From Anaerolineae bacterium (GTDB lineage Bacteria; Chloroflexota; Anaerolineae; J102), in contig JALXAF010000187.1 of assembly GCA_026992375.1 (NCBI GenBank), positions 1 to 6,794 of the forward strand: DNA of 6,794 bases, given 5' to 3'. Under the pieces are notes generated by a model. The model made no database searches. It was given only the letters and a program-made list of their open reading frames with translations, and was not told the DNA's origin. Made by a program: the position numbers and the translations under genes. Position 1 is the first letter of the stretch, and every line of letters starts with the position of its first letter. Shown piece by piece: positions 1 through 5,284 of the stretch.

Positions 1-2
1 CC

Positions 3-122
3 CGCCTGGGCAAGGCCTTTGCCGAATCCACAGACAAGCTGGCCCAGGCCGGGGAGCAGATGGCGCGCGGGGTCAAAGAGGCCGCCCGCACCGTGATCGA
101 AGCCTCGGAAAGCGATGACTAG
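3..122 (+). CDS. C-terminal tail of an unidentified protein (5' end outside the window)
   Basis: An open frame enters from the left edge and ends at TAG 120-122, giving 39 codons. The visible residues are rich in Ala, Glu, Lys and Arg, with heptad-like spacing (for example KLAQAGEQMARGVKEAART), and end in an acidic Glu-Ser-Asp-Asp tail. This suggests a soluble amphipathic or coiled-coil helix at the C-terminus. High third-position GC supports real coding. No family motif is visible, so no function is assigned; the main domain lies upstream of the window. Confidence 0.6.
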   Translation, partial: RLGKAFAESTDKLAQAGEQMARGVKEAARTVIEASESDD

Positions 123-230
123 CACCTTATCAATGGAAAACCGGCCCACTGGGCAAGACCCGTCCTGATATATGTTTATGTATGTCGCAAAGCCAAAAAG
201 GAGGCGTCAGCAATTCCAAATTTAAAAACT

Positions 231-449
231 GTTATGCACTTTGGCTTCGTCTAATCGAGAATTCACATCATTTGCCCGCATGATTCGCCGCTGATAACGC
301 GGACGCGACAGATTTCCGCGGATTTTTTTGGATTGGAAAAGGATTTTTTCTGCGAAAATCCGCGCTGATCTGATTTTTCAGCGTCATTCGCGGCGAATCG
401 AAAGGTGAGTGATAGGGAAACGATTAGAATTTTACAAAAGGTTCATAAC
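231..449. repeat. Palindromic MITE-like element directly downstream of def
   Basis: Nested inverted arms occur in the right order: GTTATG 231-236 with CATAAC 444-449; CTAATCG 251-257 with CGATTAG 421-427; GATTCGCCG 282-290 with CGGCGAATC 391-399; CGCGGATTTT 317-326 with AAAATCCGCG 355-364. The arms between these blocks also match imperfectly. The right end is 4 bp from the def stop codon (454-456). No target duplication could be found at the edges. The rest of the 331-bp gap between the partial CDS and def (123-230) shows no gene. A transcript leaving def would fold into this structure, so it may act as def's 3' end; that role is inferred. Confidence 0.6.
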
Positions 450-453
450 GGCT

Positions 454-1005
454 CTAACCAACCAGCGCCCCCGCCGGTTCTTCGCGCCACTCGTCGGTGT
501 CGGGATCATGCACGATGCGGCGCAGTTTCTCCGGATCCTGGATGTGATCGATGAAGAGAACGCCGTTCAAGTGATCGATCTCGTGCTGGAAGACGCGGGC
601 CAGAAAATCGTAAGCCTTGATGCGAATGTTCTTGCCATTCACATCTTGCCCTTTGACCGTGATGATGGGATAGCGCATAACTTCGCCGATGTAGCCGGGA
701 ATGGAGAGACAGCCCTCATCGCCCGGTTCAGGGTCGCCCTTGGCCCGCACGATCTCAGGATTGACCACCACGAACAGCTTGCCCGCCTGGGGCTCCTCCT
801 CGAAGCCCTCCTCGGGCATCTCCACCACGATGAGACGCTCGTTGACGCCTACCTGGGGCGCGGCCAGGCCCACGCCGTCGGCCTGACGCATGGTGTCGAC
901 CATGTCCTCAGCGAATTTTTTCAGGTTTTTATCAAAACGGCGGATAGGACGGCTCTTTTTGCGCAGCCGCGCGTCACCGATTTTGATGATCTCAAGTAAC
1001 GCCAT
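454..1005 (-). CDS. def: Peptide deformylase
   Basis: This cytoplasmic metalloenzyme removes the N-formyl group from the initiator methionine of new proteins. The 183-residue product carries all three family motifs: GVGLAAPQVG at residues 44-53, EGCLSIPG at 97-104 and QHEIDHLNG at 140-148. Cys99, His141 and His145 are the expected metal ligands and Glu142 the catalytic acid. The length fits the family (about 165-195 aa). The insert PEEGFEEEP near residues 64-72 precedes the second motif, as in many bacterial forms. The start is ATG at 1005; no good Shine-Dalgarno is visible in the 25 bases before it, which are pyrimidine/A-rich. fmt is not adjacent. The likely promoter is about 200 bp upstream at 1208-1216, beyond a small mobile element, so the present mRNA leader would be about 195 nt and contain that element. 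The stop is TAG. Confidence 0.98.
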   Translation of the reverse strand: MALLEIIKIGDARLRKKSRPIRRFDKNLKKFAEDMVDTMRQADGVGLAAPQVGVNERLIVVEMPEEGFEEEPQAGKLFVVVNPEIVRAKGDPEPGDEGCLSIPGYIGEVMRYPIITVKGQDVNGKNIRIKAYDFLARVFQHEIDHLNGVLFIDHIQDPEKLRRIVHDPDTDEWREEPAGALVG

Positions 1006-1049
1006 GATTGTTTTTTGTTTGAGCTTGGAGTTTGTGGGAGAAGATGTTG

Positions 1050-1190
1050 ATTCTACTGCAAAAGGTCATTTCACCACGGAGATCACGGAGAAAATAATGG
1101 TAGTTTCCAGAGAAACTTCTCTCCAAATCTCACCTTTTTCTTTCTCCAGGTGCTCTGTGCCTCCATGGTGGAGATCTTTTCAGTAGAGCC
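1050..1190. mobile_element. MITE-like element with 8-bp target duplication in the def leader
   Basis: The 141-bp element is flanked by direct repeats AGATGTTG at 1042-1049 and 1191-1198. Just inside them are inverted ends TCTACTG 1052-1058 and CAGTAGA 1181-1187. The arms continue imperfectly: the CACCACGGAG block at 1072-1081 pairs with CTCCATGGTG at 1161-1170, and GAGAAA at 1088-1093 pairs with TTTCTC at 1141-1146. It has no coding capacity and would depend on a transposase supplied elsewhere. The CACCACGGAG module belongs to a type of dispersed intergenic repeat common in Chloroflexota genomes (from memory, not searched). Confidence 0.65.
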
Positions 1191-1207
1191 AGATGTTGCT
1201 CTTTGAG

Positions 1208-1216
1208 ATTATAGCA
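1208..1216 (-). promoter_or_regulatory. Probable def promoter, extended -10
   Basis: On the - strand the sequence reads TGC-TATAAT, a perfect extended -10 (TGnTATAAT), with TATAAT at 1213-1208. No -35 at normal spacing is evident; a TTGACA lies only 8 bp upstream (1227-1222), too close to act as a -35 for this box. Extended -10 promoters can work without one. Transcription would start near 1201 and run toward def. Confidence 0.55.
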
Positions 1217-1327
1217 AGGTTTGTCAAATTGGGATAGCACATCGGGTAGACATCAGTGTGGTTCGCCCTCCAATTCGCCTAACTCGGACAAGTTGGAACA
1301 AAAAAGCTAATCTCATGCAAAGCTCAT

Positions 1328-1520
1328 GTCCAGAAATTAGATATCTTTCTCGGCCAGGTCGCCAGAGATTCGCCTCCGCTCCAGCCCTTCCTCGCCGGTC
1401 GCTTCACTCCTTTGCTGGGGAGATATCCGCTGGTTTGCAGATGATTTTTCAGACGACAGGCTTTTCTTTGCCTCTCTTTTCCGTTGCGGCTCTGCGTCTT
1501 TGCGTGAGATTTTTTTGCTC
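1328..1520 (-). repeat. Composite repeat family R1, copy A
   Basis: Read on the - strand, 1439-1328 begins TGCAAACCAGCGG and ends CTAATTTCTGGAC. It matches 5019-5129 on the + strand over its full length with about 80% identity by eye and only one or two indels. Ahead of this core (up to about 1520) is a CGCAAAGACGCAGAG-type module, as copy B also has a CGCAAAGGCGCC module ahead of its core. The open frames running through both copies give similar peptides (ANQR...SEATG), but this follows from the DNA repeat and is not taken as a gene. The repeat lies within the 590-bp gap between def and the DUF2085 gene; 1217-1327 holds nothing else recognised. Confidence 0.7.
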
Positions 1521-1558
1521 AGCGAGCAAGCATTCCATTGATGAGGTAATAAGGCGGT

Positions 1559-1588
1559 TTGATGTTTCACCAGACCCGGTGGTATGCT
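1559..1588 (+). promoter_or_regulatory. Probable leaderless promoter of the DUF2085 gene
   Basis: TTGATG (1559-1564) and TATGCT (1583-1588) are separated by 18 bp. The -10 is followed by 7 bases (ATCGCCC) and the ATG at 1596, so the predicted transcription start coincides with the start codon. The alr promoter has the same layout. There is no Shine-Dalgarno before the ATG, consistent with a leaderless mRNA. Confidence 0.5.
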
Positions 1589-1595
1589 ATCGCCC

Positions 1596-2408
1596 ATGAC
1601 TGATTCTCGCCCGAAACGCCGGCACCCCGGCCGCTGGTTGCTGCTTCTATCCGCTCTCATCGCGCTTGGCAGCGCTGCCTGGGGGCTGAAGGAGGGGCCG
1701 CTGGCACTGGCCGATGCAGTGGGCTACGCGGTCTGTCACCAGATTACGGTGCGCACTTACGTCTTCGGCGATCTAGTAATGCCGCTGTGCGCCCGCTGCT
1801 CGGGCCAATATCTGGGTGTAATGGCGGGCTTTTTCATGGCGTTGGTTCGGGGCCGATTGCGGGCTGCGGGCTTGCCTTCGCGCTGGATTATGGTCACGCT
1901 GGCGTTTTTTCTGGCGGTCTGGGCCTTCGACGGCGTGAATTCCTATATTTTTCTGCTTACCCAAGAGCCTTTTCTCTACGCGCCGCATAACATCCTGCGG
2001 CTGATGACGGGCATGTTGCAGGGCGTAGCCGTGAGCATGTTCTTCCTGCCCTTCTTCAACCAGGTCTTCTGGCGTGATCCTAATCCCCGACCAGCGCTCA
2101 CAGGCTGGAGCGATTTGGGCCTTATCTTGCTTCTGACCGCGCTGCTGACTTTTGCAGTGAACAGCCGCTGGACGCCGATCTTCTATCCCCTGGCGTTTCT
2201 CTCGGCGGCGGGCGTGTTTCTGCTGCTGAGTCTGGTGGGAACGCTGGTTGTGGTGATGTTGTTTCGGGCTGAGAACGCCGCAGAATCTCCCCGTGATTTC
2301 CTGATGTTTTTCATCCCCGGCATGGCTTTTGCTGTACTGCTCATCACAGGCGTCGACGCTTTGCGGGTCCGGCTGGAGGCGACGCTGGGGTTTTCAATGC
2401 CGGAATAA
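1596..2408 (+). CDS. DUF2085 family integral membrane protein
   Basis: The 270-residue polytopic membrane protein carries the hallmark of the DUF2085 family in its N-terminal third: Cys47-His48-Gln49, then Pro63 and the CARCSGQYLG stretch with Cys65 and Cys68, followed by Gly70, Tyr72 and Gly74. The Cys/His set suggests metal binding or a redox site at the membrane surface, but the family has no established function. Hydrophobic segments lie roughly at residues 14-31, 70-85, 97-118, 134-155, 172-188, 200-226 and 236-255. The N-terminus is basic (RPKRRHPGR), expected on the cytoplasmic side. An in-frame ATG at 1584 was not chosen because it lies inside the -10 box; ATG 1596 fits the leaderless promoter. 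The gene ends 27 bp from the convergent alr stop; no clear terminator is visible in that gap. Confidence 0.88.
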   Translation: MTDSRPKRRHPGRWLLLLSALIALGSAAWGLKEGPLALADAVGYAVCHQITVRTYVFGDLVMPLCARCSGQYLGVMAGFFMALVRGRLRAAGLPSRWIMVTLAFFLAVWAFDGVNSYIFLLTQEPFLYAPHNILRLMTGMLQGVAVSMFFLPFFNQVFWRDPNPRPALTGWSDLGLILLLTALLTFAVNSRWTPIFYPLAFLSAAGVFLLLSLVGTLVVVMLFRAENAAESPRDFLMFFIPGMAFAVLLITGVDALRVRLEATLGFSMPE

Positions 2409-2435
2409 CAATGACTTTCTTGAAAAAACTTGGAG

Positions 2436-3566
2436 TTAAGGGGGGACGTCAGCATACATGCGGGGGGCCCGAGGCAGCAGGCTCGTGGTCACCTCGTAGT
2501 TGATGGTCTGTGCCCAGGCGGCAACTTCTTCGGCGGTGATGCGATCGTCTCCCTGCGGGCCGATGAGCACAGCCTCGTCCCTTTCCTGCACCCCGTCGAT
2601 GTTTGTCACATCCACCATGATGTTGTCCATGCACACCCGCCCGATGATGGGCGCTCGCTGGCCGCGAATAAGCGTCTGGCCGCGATTTGAAAGCAGCCTG
2701 TGCACGCCATCCCCGTAACCGATGGGCAGCAAGGCAACGGTGGTGGGGCGCGTCGCAATGAAAGTGCGGCCATAGCTGACGCTGGCGCCCGGGGGCAGCG
2801 TACGCACCCGGCCCACATGACTGATGAGGGAGAGCGCGGGATGCAGCGTCACCGTGGCGTTCACCTCGGTGGAGGGATACAGACCGTAGATGGCGATGCC
2901 GGGGCGCACCGCGTCCAGCCAGGTTTCGGGCATATCCAGGATGGCCGCGCTGTTGGCCGCGTGTAAGATGGGAATATCGAAGCGATCTCGGGCCAGGAAG
3001 GCGGCGTAGCGAAACATGGCGAATTGTTTGTGCGCGAATGTCTTGTCCCGCTCATCCGCCGTGGCGAAATGAGTCCACAATCCCTCCAGTTGCAGATGCC
3101 GGTAGTGCGTCAGCCGCTGAAGGAAGGAAGGCAATTCGTCGGGCAAAAGTCCGAAACGCCCCAAACCTGTGTCGACTTTCACGTGCACTCGCATCCGCTT
3201 GCCTGCATCTCGTGCCTGATCGTTTAGCGCCCGGGCGAACGCGTCATCGTTCACGGTCATAATCAAATCGTAGGCGACCGCGGCTTCAGCTTCGGCGGGC
3301 GTGTGATATCCCATGACCAGGATGGGAGCGCTGACGTCCGCCTGGCGCAGAGCCGCTCCCTCGCTGATGCGGGCCACGGCCAGCCGCGTCGCGCCCGCGG
3401 CCAAAGCTGTGCGCGCCGTCGGAACAGCGCCGTGGCCGTATGCGTTGGCTTTGACCACAGCCCAGAGCTCGGCGGCTCCCACCCGGGCCTTGAGCGCCGC
3501 CACGTTGCGAGCGATGGCGTCGAGATCGATGAGCGCATAGTTGGTGAGTTCGTACTGTTGCCGCAT
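2436..3566 (-). CDS. alr: Alanine racemase
   Basis: This PLP enzyme interconverts L- and D-alanine in the cytoplasm, supplying D-Ala for peptidoglycan. The 376-residue product has the usual length. AVVKANAYGHG at 36-46 holds the PLP lysine Lys39. HVKVDTGLGRFG at 128-139 includes Arg137. HAANSAA at 202-208 and RPGIAIYG at 221-228 are the PLP-phosphate region. SVSYGRTF places the second catalytic base at Tyr265, and GRVCMDN at 309-315 is the substrate-proximal loop. Residue numbers for Lys and Tyr match the well-studied Geobacillus enzyme, which supports ATG 3566 as the start. The frame stays open 174 bp further upstream, but that part overlaps the promoter and intergenic repeats and looks nothing like Alr. 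There is no Shine-Dalgarno; the -10 box 7 bp before ATG suggests a leaderless mRNA. No cell-wall gene is adjacent. Confidence 0.98.
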   Translation of the reverse strand: MRQQYELTNYALIDLDAIARNVAALKARVGAAELWAVVKANAYGHGAVPTARTALAAGATRLAVARISEGAALRQADVSAPILVMGYHTPAEAEAAVAYDLIMTVNDDAFARALNDQARDAGKRMRVHVKVDTGLGRFGLLPDELPSFLQRLTHYRHLQLEGLWTHFATADERDKTFAHKQFAMFRYAAFLARDRFDIPILHAANSAAILDMPETWLDAVRPGIAIYGLYPSTEVNATVTLHPALSLISHVGRVRTLPPGASVSYGRTFIATRPTTVALLPIGYGDGVHRLLSNRGQTLIRGQRAPIIGRVCMDNIMVDVTNIDGVQERDEAVLIGPQGDDRITAEEVAAWAQTINYEVTTSLLPRAPRMYADVPP

Positions 3567-3573
3567 GGGAGGT

Positions 3574-3582
3574 ATTCTAGCA
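3574..3582 (-). promoter_or_regulatory. Probable leaderless promoter of alr, extended -10
   Basis: On the - strand the sequence reads TGC-TAGAAT, then ACCTCCC, then the ATG of alr. This is an extended -10 whose 7-bp spacing puts the transcription start at the A of the start codon. No convincing -35 is seen. The bases before the ATG are CCTCCC, the reverse of a ribosome binding site, so initiation on a leadered mRNA looks unlikely. Confidence 0.5.
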
Positions 3583-3603
3583 CTTTTTCGGGTCGTTTCA
3601 TAA

Positions 3604-3948
3604 ATAATTTGGGTGTGTCCAATTTCGGTTGGAGCAATTATCGCAGGGGCCGAGTGATGAATGTTTGCAAATAAAATCGGCCATAGTGCGTTTGCCGTGT
3701 CCGCCTGGCGATGAAGTCGCCGGGCTACAGCATAGGGCAAGATAAATCCGGCTAAGCCCCGCAGGGACGCTGTTTCTGGCCGGGGGACTTTCCCCCGGCG
3801 CTGGCAGTGGCAAGAAGTGCCCCGCCCGTGAATGGATTATTTTAACTTCCCAACTTATTTTGGACGCCCCCAATAACTTCAGCTCAGAGTTGCGAAGTTC
3901 TTTTTTTACGCTTCCATCTTCCCACGCCAACCTGGATTGCAAACATTC
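3604..3948. repeat. Intergenic region with inverted repeats and a GC-rich hairpin
   Basis: The long gap upstream of alr has no credible gene. It holds a 12-bp perfect inverted repeat, GAATGTTTGCAA 3659-3670 with TTGCAAACATTC 3937-3948. It also has a second imperfect inverted pair containing TGTCCAA (near 3614) and TTGGAC (near 3860), and a perfect 8-bp hairpin, GCCGGGGG 3779-3786 with CCCCCGGC 3792-3799 and loop ACTTT. The pairs are not nested in one simple order, so this may be several overlapping elements. A 30-bp module at 3906-3935 recurs at 6714-6743. No target duplication was found. Confidence 0.45.
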
Positions 3949-3983
3949 TCGTCCGTTATCAGTGCGCTATCGCTCATACGTTT

Positions 3984-4012
3984 TTGTATCCGGGGGCGTA
4001 AGCAGGTACAAT
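3984..4012 (+). promoter_or_regulatory. Probable promoter of the lipoprotein gene
   Basis: TTGTAT (3984-3989) and TACAAT (4007-4012) are separated by 17 bp. Transcription would begin near 4019. Without the element at 4035-4186 and one copy of its target duplication, the leader would be about 27 nt and lead straight into the AAGGAG ribosome binding site of the gene, which supports this assignment. Confidence 0.5.
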
Positions 4013-4034
4013 CGAGCTCTAAACGCTTTCAAGG

Positions 4035-4186
4035 GTAGCTACTAGGGTCTCATCACCACTTTTTGCCACGAAGACATGAAGAAGATAGAGGCGCGAAGTG
4101 TTTTTCTTTATTTTCCCTTCGTTCCTTCGAAAAACTTCGGGCCTTCGTGGCCTTTTGAGGCTTAAAGTCGAGTACGCTAGCAGTTA
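4035..4186. mobile_element. MITE-like element with 9-bp target duplication, between promoter and RBS
   Basis: The 152-bp element is bounded by direct repeats CTTTCAAGG at 4026-4034 and 4187-4195. The inner ends are inverted: TAGCTACTAG 4036-4045 against CTAGCAGTTA 4177-4186 (8 of 10 pair). Inside, CCACGAAG 4068-4075 pairs with CTTCGTGG 4143-4150, and smaller CGAAG/CTTCG blocks follow, so an RNA copy would form a long hairpin. There is no coding capacity. The right-hand duplication contains part of the AAGGAG ribosome binding site of the next gene. Confidence 0.7.
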
Positions 4187-4206
4187 CTTTCAAGGAGAAG
4201 AAAACG

Positions 4207-4701
4207 ATGAAACTTGCACGTTGTTGGATGATTTTTCTAACCCTGACGCTGTTGGTGATAGCAGCGTCGGGGTGCGGCAATTTGGGATATGAGAATGGCG
4301 TTGTTAGTGTCGATATGACATTGAGCGCAGAAACGTTGAACGGGATCGTTGATAGTGTCGGCCTCGAGAGCAATGGTTTCGTGGGCAAGATCGAGAAAAT
4401 CGAGCTGATCGAGCCCAATATCATGCGCATCACGGGCAATTTTAAATTGCTGGGAAAGGAGAAAAAGGGCGGCATCGATTTCGCCATCGAGACAGGGCGG
4501 GACGGCGTTTGGGTGAATGCTATCAACTCGACTATTCCGGGAGTGACTGGCGACACCCCGGCGGTCAAGACTTTTAGCAACGCTTTGGCCAGGGCTCTGG
4601 GCGCATTCGTTGCCCAAAATGGCGATAAGAAGGCGGGCGTCACCGACATCAAGGTGAAAAATGGCAGGCTTGTTTTCACCCTGAGTTTGAAGGTGAAGTG
4701 A
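4207..4701 (+). CDS. Predicted lipoprotein of unknown family
   Basis: The 164-residue product has a lipoprotein signal peptide: basic MKLAR, a hydrophobic core at residues 7-20, and Ala-Ser-Gly-Cys with the modified Cys at position 23. Ala at -3 is acceptable but less common than Leu. The mature part (about 142 aa) alternates short beta-like stretches with polar turns, for example KIEKIELIEPNIMRITGNF at 61-79 and KNGRLVFTLSLKVK at the end, with a probable helix near 120-136. The layout resembles lipid-binding or secreted beta/alpha domains of the DUF2993 type, but this is only an impression and no family is assigned. AAGGAG at 4192-4197, 9 nt before ATG 4207, fixes the start. It appears monocistronic. 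The gap after it (4702-4820) shows no gene and no clear terminator. Confidence 0.85.
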   Translation: MKLARCWMIFLTLTLLVIAASGCGNLGYENGVVSVDMTLSAETLNGIVDSVGLESNGFVGKIEKIELIEPNIMRITGNFKLLGKEKKGGIDFAIETGRDGVWVNAINSTIPGVTGDTPAVKTFSNALARALGAFVAQNGDKKAGVTDIKVKNGRLVFTLSLKVK

Positions 4702-4820
4702 GTCGCTCTCCTGACCGGGGTTATGACCCGGCCTGTCCCATTTCCATCGCCTCCCTTCGTTTTGTCGTCAACTCTCGTCCGATTGAGGCTGCGTTTGCAG
4801 TAATTTGAGAGAGAAAAATC

Positions 4821-5129
4821 GTAACTGCTACTGCCTCCGGGGCTAACGAATCACAAAAGGCGCAAAGGCGCCAAGACACGAAGAAAAAATGTGATGAATT
4901 GCTCTTTGCGTATCGTCTAAAAATTATTCCCCTTTTTGAGGTTTTCACGTCTGCGAGAGAAATCCTCCTCAGTCCTCCCGCAAGCGGGGGGATGTCATCT
5001 TCGCCTGAAAAAAAACCTTGCAAACCAGCGGCTCCCTCCCCTGCAAAAGAGCGAAGCGACTGGCGGGGGAGGGCCGGGATGGAGCGAAGCTCTGGCGGCC
5101 TGGTCGAAAAGGGGAACTAATTTCTGGAC
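4821..5129 (+). repeat. Composite repeat family R1, copy B
   Basis: The core at 5019-5129 matches copy A (1328-1439) in inverted orientation, with perfect 13-bp ends TGCAAACCAGCGG and CTAATTTCTGGAC. Upstream lie a CGCAAAGGCGCCAAGACACG module (about 4860-4880) and a 7-bp hairpin at 4974-4991 (CCTCCCG, loop CAAG, CGGGGGG with one wobble). GTAACTGCTA at 4821-4830 matches the right-hand terminal inverted repeat of the element at 4035-4186 (TAACTGCTAG when reversed), so the left part may be a truncated relative of it. The true outer boundaries are not resolved. No gene is credible in this stretch. Confidence 0.6.
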
Positions 5130-5178
5130 GTGTATTTGGTCGCTACAAAAAATCCTCTGTAATTCCAAACTTACGCTT

Positions 5179-5232
5179 GTTACGATTTCTTTACAAGCGG
5201 GTGACGTGGGGTTTACATTCGGGGAGCATACT
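5179..5232 (+). promoter_or_regulatory. PhoB/OmpR-type operator and promoter, four 11-bp direct repeats
   Basis: Hexamers GTTACG (5179), TTTACA (5190), GTGACG (5201) and TTTACA (5212) recur at exactly 11-bp steps, all fitting KTKACR. A -10 box, CATACT (5227-5232), begins 9 bp after the last hexamer and there is no good -35. Direct repeats at an 11-bp period that replace the -35 and end about 10 bp before the -10 are the known layout of PhoB-class response-regulator promoters. The repeats are clear in the sequence; the identity of the regulator is inferred. Part of the region can also be read as a hairpin (CGCTTGT 5174-5180 with ACAAGCG 5193-5199). Confidence 0.6.
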
Positions 5233-5284
5233 GGGAGCGTCGGATAACTTCATCTCACTCTCTTCACCACAGGAGGCAATAATC

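Noticed and set aside
195..204. Strong Shine-Dalgarno-like AAAAAGGAGG
   Set aside because: No start codon lies at usable distance; the next ATG (about 20 nt later) gives only 7 codons.
409..999. 196-codon frame on the + strand over def
   Set aside because: It is the antisense shadow of def, whose three motifs are intact on the other strand.
1337..1660. 107-codon frame on the - strand through R1 copy A
   Set aside because: The product is translation of a DNA repeat plus the promoter and start of the DUF2085 gene, without RBS or domain.
3567..3740. In-frame N-terminal extension of alr to ATG 3740
   Set aside because: The extension covers the -10 box and intergenic repeats and lacks Alr similarity. 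From ATG 3566 the catalytic Lys39 and Tyr265 numbering matches the family exactly.
3875..3907. AACTTC/GAAGTT hairpin followed by C and T7, terminator-like
   Set aside because: The stem is short and AT-rich with a 13-nt loop, and no + strand gene precedes it; chance within a repeat region is likely.
4053..4679. 208-codon frame on the - strand over the lipoprotein gene
   Set aside because: It is antisense to a gene with a lipobox and RBS, and it extends into the mobile element; composition is Ser/Pro/Phe-rich as expected of a shadow.
4715..4731. CCGGG/CCCGG hairpin after the lipoprotein stop
   Set aside because: Only 5 bp of stem and no T-run follows, so it is not called as a terminator.
5018..5284. 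In-frame extension of the exported protein to ATG 5018
   Set aside because: It runs through the R1 repeat and the 11-bp repeat promoter. ATG 5285 has AGGAGG at ideal spacing and begins a signal peptide.
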